From DASVXQ01 sp046727955 (GTDB lineage: Bacteria > Actinomycetota > CALGFH01), in NCBI GenBank assembly GCA_046727955.1, contig JBKPDO010000370.1, positions 1 to 7,846 on the forward strand: 7,846 nucleotides of DNA. Reading direction: 5' to 3'. The translations under genes were made by a program, and so were the position numbers. Numbering within the stretch: position 1 is the stretch's first letter; each line of letters opens with the position of its first letter. A model generated the notes under the pieces. It did not search any database. It saw nothing but the letters and a program-made list of their open reading frames with translations, and had not been told where the DNA came from. Positions 1-7,788 of the stretch are shown here, piece after piece.

Positions 1-222
1 GTGGCGGCCGGCGCGGTGGCGACCGGGGCTCCCACACCGTCTGGCTCGACCGCCCCGCCGGCGGCCGCACCGGAGCCGACCCAGGCCGCACCGCCCCGCG
101 CCGCCGAGCCGATCCGGGCGGGGGGCCTGGCCGGCACGGCCATCACCGGCCTGCTCAAGGTCTGGTGGGCCGCTGTGGCGGCGTTCTTCCGCCGGCTCTT
201 CCGCGGGCGGCGCGCGTCGTGA
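1..222 (+). CDS. C-terminal fragment of unidentified Ala/Pro-rich protein with hydrophobic C-terminal segment
   Basis: The reading frame is open from the first base of the window and ends at TGA 220-222, so this is most likely the 3' end of a longer gene. The GTG at position 1 may simply be an internal valine. The visible 73 residues start with a low-complexity Ala/Pro/Thr-rich stretch (about residues 1-40). A mostly hydrophobic segment follows (about 41-63, including LLKVWWAAVAAFF), and the protein ends in a very basic tail (RRLFRGRRAS). A disordered linker followed by a hydrophobic helix and a basic cytoplasmic tail would fit a C-terminal membrane anchor. That is inference from composition only; I do not recognise the family. 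Its stop overlaps the start of the next gene (GTGA, 219-222), which suggests the two are translationally coupled and co-transcribed. Confidence 0.5.
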   Translation: MAAGAVATGAPTPSGSTAPPAAAPEPTQAAPPRAAEPIRAGGLAGTAITGLLKVWWAAVAAFFRRLFRGRRAS

Positions 223-551
223 GCGCGGCGGAGCTCGCCAGCCGCAGGTGCACCACCTGCGCGCCGGGCACGCCGCCCCTGCAAGAGTCACGCGCCGCCG
301 AGCTGCACAGCCAGCTCGACCCGGCCTGGAGCCGCGAGGGCAACCAGCGGCTGCGCCGGGCCTTCGAGTTCCGCAACTTCCGCGACGCCTTCGGCTTCAC
401 CGCCCGGATCGCCCTGCTCGCCGAGGCGGAGGGGCACCACCCAGACCTCGAGCTGGGCTGGGGTCGGGTGGCGGTGGCGCTCACCACCCACGCGGCCAAG
501 GGCCTGACCGACAACGACTTCATCCTCGCCGCCAAGATCGACCGCCTGTAG
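219..551 (+). CDS. Pterin-4a-carbinolamine dehydratase (PCD/DCoH family, COG2154)
   Basis: This 110-residue protein has the size and motif of pterin-4a-carbinolamine dehydratase. That enzyme removes water from 4a-hydroxytetrahydropterin during recycling of the pterin cofactor of aromatic amino acid hydroxylases. The family motif [EDKH]-x3-H-[HN]-P-x5-[YWF]-x9-[HW]-x8-D is intact: E69, H73-H74-P75, W81, H91 and D100. The catalytic histidines are therefore present and an active enzyme is likely. The N-terminal RRCTTC...PPL segment is also typical of bacterial members. I chose the GTG at 219, because it overlaps the upstream TGA as GTGA and gives the normal family length. An ATG at 165 would add 18 unrelated residues inside the upstream gene. 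Many bacteria with this family lack an aromatic hydroxylase, and a link to molybdopterin metabolism has been proposed for some members. That is suggestive here, next to a molybdoenzyme operon, but a hairpin separates the two. Confidence 0.88.
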   Translation: MSAAELASRRCTTCAPGTPPLQESRAAELHSQLDPAWSREGNQRLRRAFEFRNFRDAFGFTARIALLAEAEGHHPDLELGWGRVAVALTTHAAKGLTDNDFILAAKIDRL

Positions 552-592
552 AAACAGGCCTGTGGAACAGGCCTTTGGAAACAGGCCTTGAG
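552..592 (+). repeat. Three tandem copies of a 13-14-nt AACAGGCCT unit
   Basis: ACAGGCC occurs at 554-560, 567-573 and 581-587, each in a similar context (AAACAGGCCTGTGG, AACAGGCCTTTGG, AAACAGGCCTTGAG). The spacing is 13 then 14 bases. AGGCCT is itself a palindrome, so any two copies can pair, and copies one and two give the perfect hairpin at 556-574. The third copy could provide an alternative partner. The role is unknown; a terminator or a repeated protein-binding site are both possible. Confidence 0.6.
556..574 (+). terminator. Hairpin just after the pterin dehydratase, terminator-like
   Basis: A perfect 8-bp stem (AGGCCTGT 556-563 paired with ACAGGCCT 567-574) closes a three-base GGA loop and is followed by TT. 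It begins five bases after the TAG stop of the dehydratase gene. A short GC-rich stem ending in a few Ts fits an intrinsic terminator, although the T tract is short (TTT counting the last stem base). It would separate the dehydratase from the cox operon. The bases also belong to the triple AACAGGCCT repeat annotated separately. Confidence 0.5.
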
Positions 593-603
593 AAATCGGC
601 ATC

Positions 604-623
604 TTCGAGCAAGCATGTTCGAA
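604..623. promoter_or_regulatory. Imperfect 20-bp palindrome upstream of coxM, candidate operator
   Basis: TTCGAGCAAGCATGTTCGAA is an inverted repeat in which 8 of 10 symmetric base pairs match, with perfect TTCGA/TCGAA outer arms. It lies about 145 bases before the coxM start, in the only sizeable non-coding gap before the operon, so it is a plausible binding site for a dimeric regulator. It resembles an actinobacterial LexA box (TCGAAC-N4-GTTCGA), but the half-sites are six rather than four bases apart. I do not call it a LexA site. No convincing -35/-10 pair could be assigned nearby. Confidence 0.33.
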
Positions 624-754
624 TGACGGAACGAGTCGTGCGTCCGTTCTAGAGTCGTCGCCCGCCCTTGTTCGCGCCTCGCCGCACCGGTCAGCGGCTC
701 TCAGAGCACTCGCTCGGGACACATCAGCATCCGGGCATGCCGCGCCGCCGCGGC

Positions 755-763
755 AGGAGGAGG
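755..763 (+). promoter_or_regulatory. Strong ribosome binding site of coxM
   Basis: AGGAGGAGG precedes the ATG at 768 and leaves 4 to 7 bases of spacing depending on the register used. This is a near-perfect Shine-Dalgarno sequence. It fixes the coxM start and suggests high translation of the first operon gene. Confidence 0.8.
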
Positions 764-767
764 TTGG

Positions 768-1637
768 ATGTATCCTTCCCAGTTCGACTACCTCGCGCCT
801 CGCAGCCTCGAAGAGGCGCTCGACGTCCTCGGCGAGCGAGGTGAAGAAGCCAAGGCGCTGGCCGGCGGCCAGAGCCTGATCCCGCTGCTCAAGCTCCGCT
901 TCGCCGCGCCCGAGCTACTGCTGGACCTGGGACGGATCCCTGGTCTCGACACGCTCGTGGAGGACGATGGCTGGCTGCGCATCGGGCCACTGGTGCGGCA
1001 CCGGGACGCCGAGCATTCCACCATGCTGCGCGAGCGCCACCTGACCATGGCGGCGGCAGCGCCCCAGGTGTCCGACCCGCTGGTGCGCAACCTCGGCACG
1101 ATCTGCGGGTCGCTCGCCCATGCCGACCCCTCTGGCGACTGGGGCTCGGTCATGATCGCGGTGGGCGCTCAGCTCGTCGCCCGCTCGCGCGTGGGCGAGC
1201 GCACCATCGCCGCCCGCGACTTCTTCAACGGGCCTTTCACCACCGCGCTGCGCCCGGACGAGCTGCTGGTCGAGACGCGAGTGCCCGTGAGGGCACGCAC
1301 CGGCGGCGCCTACCTCAAGCTCGAGCGCAAGGTCGGGGACTTTGCCACCGCGGCGGTGGCGGTCCGCCTCACCCTCCTGGAGGACGGCCGCATCGCCGAG
1401 GCGGGGATCGGCCTCACCGCGGTAGGCCCGACCAACCTTGCCGCAACCGCGGCGGAGGAGGCGCTGGCCGGCGCCGAGCCGGGCGACGAAGCCTTCCGCG
1501 AGGCCGCTGAGCTGGCGACGCAGGCCGCCTCGCCCGGCGCCGACCTGCGTGGCTCGGTCGAGTACAAGCGCAACGTCGTCCGCGTCTTCACCGAGCGCGG
1601 CCTGCGGGCAGCCGCCGAATCGGCCCTGGCTGCGTAG
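768..1637 (+). CDS. coxM: Aerobic CO dehydrogenase medium subunit, FAD-binding (form I)
   Basis: CoxM is the flavoprotein subunit of the molybdenum-copper CO dehydrogenase. Its FAD accepts electrons from the CoxS iron-sulfur clusters and passes them to the respiratory chain. The protein has 289 residues, essentially the family length. The N-terminal part (about 1-170) is the FAD-binding domain, with the pyrophosphate-binding AGGQS at residues 32-36. The C-terminal part (about 175-285) is the CO_deh_flav_C domain. The second FAD motif, normally TIGGS, reads TICGS at 111-115, with a clear TGC cysteine codon at 1104-1106; it is followed by the expected LAHADPSGD. Both motif positions equal those of the characterised CoxM of Oligotropha carboxidovorans as I recall them. 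The ATG at 768 has an excellent ribosome site. It is the first gene of coxM-coxS-coxL-xdhC, with 11 bases to coxS; its TAG stop overlaps the coxS ribosome site. Confidence 0.93.
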   Translation: MYPSQFDYLAPRSLEEALDVLGERGEEAKALAGGQSLIPLLKLRFAAPELLLDLGRIPGLDTLVEDDGWLRIGPLVRHRDAEHSTMLRERHLTMAAAAPQVSDPLVRNLGTICGSLAHADPSGDWGSVMIAVGAQLVARSRVGERTIAARDFFNGPFTTALRPDELLVETRVPVRARTGGAYLKLERKVGDFATAAVAVRLTLLEDGRIAEAGIGLTAVGPTNLAATAAEEALAGAEPGDEAFREAAELATQAASPGADLRGSVEYKRNVVRVFTERGLRAAAESALAA

Positions 1638-1641
1638 GAGG
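1636..1641 (+). promoter_or_regulatory. coxS ribosome binding site embedded in the coxM stop
   Basis: AGGAGG begins inside the TAG stop of coxM (1635-1637) and sits seven bases before the coxS ATG at 1649. Ribosomes ending on coxM are therefore placed directly at the coxS start, which supports coupled, balanced synthesis of the two subunits. Confidence 0.75.
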
Positions 1642-1648
1642 TTCAGGG

Positions 1649-2221
1649 ATGCTGATCACCCTTGATGTCAACGGGGCCGAGCAAAGCGCCGACGTGGAGC
1701 CGCGCACGCTGCTGGTCCACTTCCTGCGCGAGCAGCTGTCGCTCACGGGCACGCACATCGGCTGCGACACCTCCGGCTGCGGCGCCTGCACGGTGCTGCT
1801 GGACGGCGTGCCGATCAAGGCCTGCACCTTGCTCGCGGTGCAGGCCGACGGCCGTGCCGTCGAGACGGTCGAGGGGCTCCTCGCCGGAGGCCAGCTCCAC
1901 CCCGTGCAGGCGGCCTTCAAGCAGGAGCACGGCCTGCAGTGCGGCTTCTGCACCCCGGGGATGATGCTGGCCGCAAAGGCTCTGCTCGACGCCAACCCCG
2001 ATCCGAGCGAGGAGGAGGTCCGCTGGTCGCTGAGCGGCAACATCTGCCGCTGCACCGGCTACATGAACATCGTGCGGGCGGTGCGCGCCGCCGCCGGCAC
2101 CATGCGGGAGCAGGCCGGCGCAGACGAGCGAGCCAGCTCGGAGCCTTCCGCCGAGCCCGCCGCCGAGCCCGCCGCCGAGCCCGCCGCCGAGCCCGCCACG
2201 ACGGCCCAGAGCAGGAGCTGA
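1649..2221 (+). CDS. coxS: Aerobic CO dehydrogenase small subunit, 2x[2Fe-2S], with repeat-bearing C-terminal tail
   Basis: CoxS carries the two [2Fe-2S] clusters that move electrons from the Mo-Cu site in CoxL to the FAD in CoxM. The plant-type ferredoxin cluster is ligated by C39, C44, C47 and C59 (GCDTSGCGACTVL region). The second cluster, in the four-helix domain, is ligated by C98, C101, C133 and C135 (QCGFC and ICRCTGY). All eight ligands are present. The conserved fold ends near residue 152. A further 38-residue tail follows, rich in Ala, Glu and Pro. It contains EPSA, three EPAA units and EPAT at residues 165-184, encoded by 12-nt direct repeats. At 190 residues the protein is about 25-30 longer than typical CoxS. 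The tail is probably disordered and not needed for the clusters; its role is unknown. The stop lies seven bases before coxL. Confidence 0.94.
   Translation: MLITLDVNGAEQSADVEPRTLLVHFLREQLSLTGTHIGCDTSGCGACTVLLDGVPIKACTLLAVQADGRAVETVEGLLAGGQLHPVQAAFKQEHGLQCGFCTPGMMLAAKALLDANPDPSEEEVRWSLSGNICRCTGYMNIVRAVRAAAGTMREQAGADERASSEPSAEPAAEPAAEPAAEPATTAQSRS
2141..2200 (+). repeat. 12-nt in-frame tandem repeat encoding EPAA in the coxS tail
   Basis: Five 12-nt units run in the coxS frame. The units at 2153-2164, 2165-2176 and 2177-2188 are perfect GAGCCCGCCGCC. The flanking units at 2141-2152 (EPSA) and 2189-2200 (EPAT) are diverged. Identical internal copies with decayed ends are typical of repeat expansion by slippage. 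The repeat ends 28 bases before the coxL start. Confidence 0.85.
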
Positions 2222-2228
2222 CGACCCG

Positions 2229-4577
<2,349 letters not shown>

Positions 4578-4578
4578 G

Positions 4579-5574
4579 GTGACCGTCGCGGGACCGGAGG
4601 CGCACGGCGGCGGCCGGCCGTACGCGCTCGCCACGGTGGTCCGGGTCGATCCACCGGTGTCGGCGCGCGTCGGTGACAAGGCGGTGGTGACGGCGGACGG
4701 GGCGCTGTCGGGCTGGGTAGGCGGCGCCTGCTCCGAGCCGATCGTGATCCGTGAGGCGCTCGCCGCCCTCGCCGAGGGCCGACCCCGGCTGGTCCGCATC
4801 ACCCCGGGCTCCACCGAGGAGAGCGCGGAGGCCGGCCTGGGCACAGCGGACGGCCTGGGCACAGCGGACGGCCTGGGCACAGCGGACGGCCTGGGCACAG
4901 CGGACGGCCTGGGCACAGCGGACGGTGTGGTCTCGGCGGTGAGCACCTGCCCCTCCGGGGGCGGGCTCGAGGTATTCATCGAGCCGGTCGGGGTGGCACC
5001 ACGGCTGCTGGTGGCCGGCGCCACCCCGGTCGCCAGGACACTCGCAAGGCTCGCCCGGACGCTCGGCTACGAGGTCACCACCCTCGGCGACGCCGACCTG
5101 GCAGGAGTTGAGCCGGGCTCGGCCGGCCCGGACGACGCTATGGTCGTGGCGACCATGGGCCACTACGACGAGGAGGCGCTCGCGACCGCGCTGCGCACGC
5201 GCGCCGGCTACGTCGGTCTGGTCGCCAGCCGCCGCCGCGGCGCGGCGGTCTTCGACGCCCTGCACCAGCGCGGTGTCGCCGAGGAGGACCTCTCCCGGGT
5301 TGCCAGCCCCGCGGGCCTCGATCTGGGACCATCCACCCAGGACGAGATCGGGGTCGCGATCCTGGCGGAGCTGATCAAGGAGCGCCACCGCCGCGCCGCC
5401 GCCCCGGCCACTCCCGTGGAGCAGGCCGAGGACCCTGTCTGCGGCATGAGCGTCGCCGTGGCCGGCGCCCACCTCTTCACCGACCACGCCGGTCGCCGCT
5501 ACTGGTTCTGCAGCGAGCACTGCCTCCACACCTTCACCCGCGACCCCGACCGGTACGCCACCTCGGCCGGGTAG
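4579..5574 (+). CDS. XdhC/CoxI-family molybdenum cofactor maturation protein fused to a YHS metal-binding domain
   Basis: This 331-residue protein belongs to the XdhC/CoxI/CoxF family, which binds molybdenum cofactor and helps insert or sulfurate it in xanthine dehydrogenase-type enzymes. The N-terminal XdhC_CoxI lobe is about 14-80 (ATVVRVDPP, GGACSEP with C51). The C-terminal Rossmann-like lobe is about 140-265 (RLLVAGATPVA, YVGLVASRRRGA, GLDLGPSTQDEIGVAILAEL). Between them lie five GLGTAD repeats (86-115) and the STCPSGGGLEVF motif. A separate YHS domain fills about 284-326 (DPVCGM, YWFCSEHC, FTRDPDRY), with cysteines C288, C311 and C315 as likely metal ligands. YHS domains occur in copper-handling proteins, so this module could supply metal for the Mo-Cu centre; that is inference. 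The GTG at 4579 lies one base after the coxL stop, implying translational coupling. It could equally be assigned as coxI or coxF. Confidence 0.87.
   Translation: MTVAGPEAHGGGRPYALATVVRVDPPVSARVGDKAVVTADGALSGWVGGACSEPIVIREALAALAEGRPRLVRITPGSTEESAEAGLGTADGLGTADGLGTADGLGTADGLGTADGVVSAVSTCPSGGGLEVFIEPVGVAPRLLVAGATPVARTLARLARTLGYEVTTLGDADLAGVEPGSAGPDDAMVVATMGHYDEEALATALRTRAGYVGLVASRRRGAAVFDALHQRGVAEEDLSRVASPAGLDLGPSTQDEIGVAILAELIKERHRRAAAPATPVEQAEDPVCGMSVAVAGAHLFTDHAGRRYWFCSEHCLHTFTRDPDRYATSAG
4834..4923 (+). repeat. Five perfect 18-nt tandem repeats (GLGTAD x5) inside the XdhC gene
   Basis: The unit GGCCTGGGCACAGCGGAC is repeated five times without a single mismatch and stays in frame. It inserts 30 residues (86-115) between the two XdhC lobes. 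Perfect identity at synonymous positions points to very recent expansion, or to gene conversion. Copy number may vary between strains; short-read assembly could also miscount the copies. Confidence 0.97.
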
Positions 5575-5642
5575 CGCCCTATTGGCCCTGACGGGATAAC
5601 CCAACAAACGCAATCGTCCGCCGGTGATAGTAGTATTCAGCA

Positions 5643-5666
5643 CGCCCCAATTCGGGGCGGAGCCCC
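5643..5666 (+). promoter_or_regulatory. Two overlapping, mutually exclusive hairpins before the 5692 gene
   Basis: CGCCCC (5643-5648) pairs perfectly with GGGGCG (5654-5659) around an AATTC loop. The same GGGGC (5654-5658) can instead pair with GCCCC (5662-5666) around a GGA loop, followed by TTTG. Only one of the two can form. The pair sits between the XdhC gene and the ribosome site at 5677-5684. It may be a weak terminator for the cox operon, or a leader switch or attenuator for the next gene. The stretch just before it (about 5594-5640) is AT-richer than its surroundings and could hold a promoter. TAGTAT at 5631-5636 is the best -10-like match, without a good -35. Confidence 0.35.
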
Positions 5667-5691
5667 TTTGAGCGTTGGAGAAGGCGGGTCA

Positions 5692-6243
5692 ATGGGAACC
5701 AAAGTCGTCCACGTCTCCGATATCTCCGGGCGCGAGGGCACTCGGGAAGAGCTGGGTCGCCTGGTCATCCACCAGCATCCGGAGTTCCATCAGCTCCCGG
5801 TGTCGCTGGACGTCATGCCGGAGGAAATCAAGCCGCTGGAGGCGGTCACGCAACTCGTGGCGCTCGAGTATTTCGCGCCCGGCTCACAGCGTGGCGAGCG
5901 CCTGACGGTCACGCTGGAGGACTTCGACCGGCTGGCCCCCGACGGCGTCGAGATGAAGGCAGTCGTCTTCCAGGCGCTGATCGACCAGCAGGCCAGGCGC
6001 AGCGCCGCCAAGGCGGCACAGCAGCCCGGGACACCCGTCCAGGCACGCGGACACGGCCGGCGGGCGAGGGTGAACTACGCCAGCCTCGAGCACGCTGGCG
6101 AGCCCCACCGTGGCCGCATCACCGAGACCGAGAAGCGCCTGGTGCGCGAGCACCTCGACGACATCAACGAGCGCCTGCGGAGCCAGGGCCTGCGCCAGAT
6201 CGACCCCGCCGACGCCGCGATCAAGGAGCGCTACAGCATGTAG
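5692..6243 (+). CDS. Conserved-looking protein of unknown function with a basic central linker (possibly Lsr2-like layout)
   Basis: This 183-residue protein has three visible parts. The N-terminal domain (about 1-100) is predicted mixed alpha/beta and starts MGTKVVHVSDISG. A basic, flexible linker (about 102-127) contains HGRRARV. The C-terminal segment (about 130-183) is highly charged and probably helical, with LEHAGEPHRGRIT, EKRLVREHLDDINERL and IDPADAAIKERY. I recall similar uncharacterised actinobacterial proteins but no established function. The small beta domain, basic linker and helical C-terminus loosely recall the nucleoid protein Lsr2. I see no RGR-type AT-hook of Lsr2 kind, so DNA binding is only a guess. 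I chose ATG 5692 because GGAGAAGG (5677-5684) lies seven bases before it; an in-frame TTG at 5668 would add eight residues and lacks such a site. It has its own leader and no close operon partner, 117 bases after the XdhC gene. Confidence 0.75.
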   Translation: MGTKVVHVSDISGREGTREELGRLVIHQHPEFHQLPVSLDVMPEEIKPLEAVTQLVALEYFAPGSQRGERLTVTLEDFDRLAPDGVEMKAVVFQALIDQQARRSAAKAAQQPGTPVQARGHGRRARVNYASLEHAGEPHRGRITETEKRLVREHLDDINERLRSQGLRQIDPADAAIKERYSM

Positions 6244-6244
6244 C

Positions 6245-6270
6245 CGGCTCGAGGCCGCACTCGGGAGCCG
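6245..6270 (+). terminator. Possible terminator hairpin after the 5692 gene
   Basis: CGGCTC (6245-6250) pairs with GAGCCG (6265-6270). GAG (6251-6253) can pair with CTC (6260-6262) after a two-base bulge, giving a stem of about nine pairs right after the TAG stop. There is no T tract, so this is at best a weak or Rho-independent-like structure. The rest of the gap up to 6369 shows nothing firm. Confidence 0.3.
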
Positions 6271-6369
6271 CACCCAAGCGCTCGCCCTGCGCGTTCTATC
6301 TGCAAATACTCATCCTCGTCACCAGGAAACTCAGGTGCGCGGCATCCAGGGCGCTGCGATCATCAGGGC

Positions 6370-7103
<734 letters not shown>

Positions 7104-7107
<4 letters not shown>

Positions 7108-7550
7108 CTCAGGCAGAATTCGTTGCCCTCGGGGTCCTGCATCACCACGAAATAGTGGTTCGCCACCTCCTCGTCCGAGACGCGCAGCCTGGTGGCGCCG
7201 GCGCCGACCAGGCGGTCCGCCTCGGCGTTGACGCGCTCCCTGCGGGTGGGAAGCGGTACGTCGCGGCCGCCGCCGACATCGAGGTCGAGATGGACCCGGT
7301 TCTTGACCACCTTGGGCTCCGGCACCTCCTGGAAGAAGATCTGCGGTCCGACGCCCTCCGGGTCCACCAGATAGACAGCGGTGGCACCCTGCAGCTCCTC
7401 CTCCGGCACACCGATGCTGCGAAAGTACGTCAGCCAGTCGTCGAAGCCGGCCGGCGGGTCCTTGAGCTTGTACCCGAGGGCATCGGCCCAAAAGGACGTC
7501 AGCCGGTCCGGGTCGGAGCAATCGATCGTCAGCGAGAACCTGGTTGCCAC
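7104..7550 (-). CDS. VOC-superfamily (glyoxalase-like) protein
   Basis: This 148-residue minus-strand protein fits the vicinal oxygen chelate fold: two beta-alpha-beta-beta-beta modules that usually bind a divalent metal. The first module starts FSLTIDCSDPDRLTSFWADALGY. The second begins at VHLDLDV (86-92) with a candidate metal ligand H88. It ends with MQDPEGNEFCLS, where E144 is the second conserved ligand position. The linker VDPEGVGPQIFFQEVPEPK is typical of single-domain actinobacterial members (Glyoxalase_6-like). The first module lacks an obvious His ligand, so metal use and substrate cannot be predicted; antibiotic resistance or hydrolase roles are possible but not supported. The start is GTG at 7550-7548, with a strong AGGAGGA (7561-7555) four bases before it. 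Its TAG stop overlaps the convergent TAA stop of the ABC gene by four bases. Confidence 0.87.
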
Positions 7551-7554
7551 GATC

Positions 7555-7561
7555 TCCTCCT
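7555..7561 (-). promoter_or_regulatory. Ribosome binding site of the VOC gene
   Basis: On the minus strand AGGAGGA lies four bases before the GTG start at 7550. It decides that start, since GTG is not the most common initiator and no better candidate lies nearby. Confidence 0.75.
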
Positions 7562-7597
7562 GATCACACCGTCAACCTGGGCACTAATCGAGTGATC
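7562..7597. promoter_or_regulatory. GATCAC/GTGATC inverted repeat upstream of the VOC gene
   Basis: GATCAC (7562-7567) and GTGATC (7592-7597) are perfect inverted copies 24 bases apart, just upstream of the minus-strand VOC gene. The pair could be an operator with half-sites about three helical turns apart. Six-base arms are short enough to arise by chance, so confidence is low. Confidence 0.2.
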
Positions 7598-7637
7598 CTC
7601 CACCCGTCCCGCGACAACCTGCACCGCGGACCACCTC

Positions 7638-7788
7638 GCCGCGCGGATGGCACCCGACCTCGCCGCACCGGGCGCACTCTGCCGTGCGGAGCGCACCTCA
7701 GCTTGCCGCGTGGGCGCACTCTGCCGCGCGGAGCGCACCTCTTGGCAGCCGACCTTGCCGCGTGGGGCGCACGTTGCCGCGTAAATGG
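7638..7788. repeat. Cluster of about seven degenerate 16-nt repeats, consensus GCCGCGYGGRGCGCAC
   Basis: Copies start at 7638, 7662, 7681, 7705, 7723, 7757 and 7776; the first and last are the most diverged. Starts are 24, 19, 24, 18, 34 and 19 bases apart. Within the cluster a 30-nt segment at 7670-7699 recurs at 7712-7741 with one mismatch, giving a higher-order period of 42 bases. The copy at 7681 contains a perfect hairpin, GTGCG-GAG-CGCAC (7684-7696). Other copies have weaker dyads, and GCCGC/GCGG ends allow neighbouring copies to pair. The array lies in the gap upstream of the minus-strand VOC gene. I see no convincing gene in the gap (7551-7846). Confidence 0.7.

Noticed and set aside
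605..622. Possible LexA/SOS box in the coxM upstream region
   Set aside because: Half-sites TCGAGC and GTTCGA are separated by six bases, not the four of the actinobacterial box, and one half-site has a mismatch.
628..649. GGAAC followed by CGTT, resembling an ECF sigma promoter
   Set aside because: Only 12 bases separate the two elements, whereas ECF promoters need about 16-17.
7638..7788. CRISPR array
   Set aside because: The repeats are short, degenerate and unevenly spaced, the gaps are too small for spacers, and no cas genes are present.
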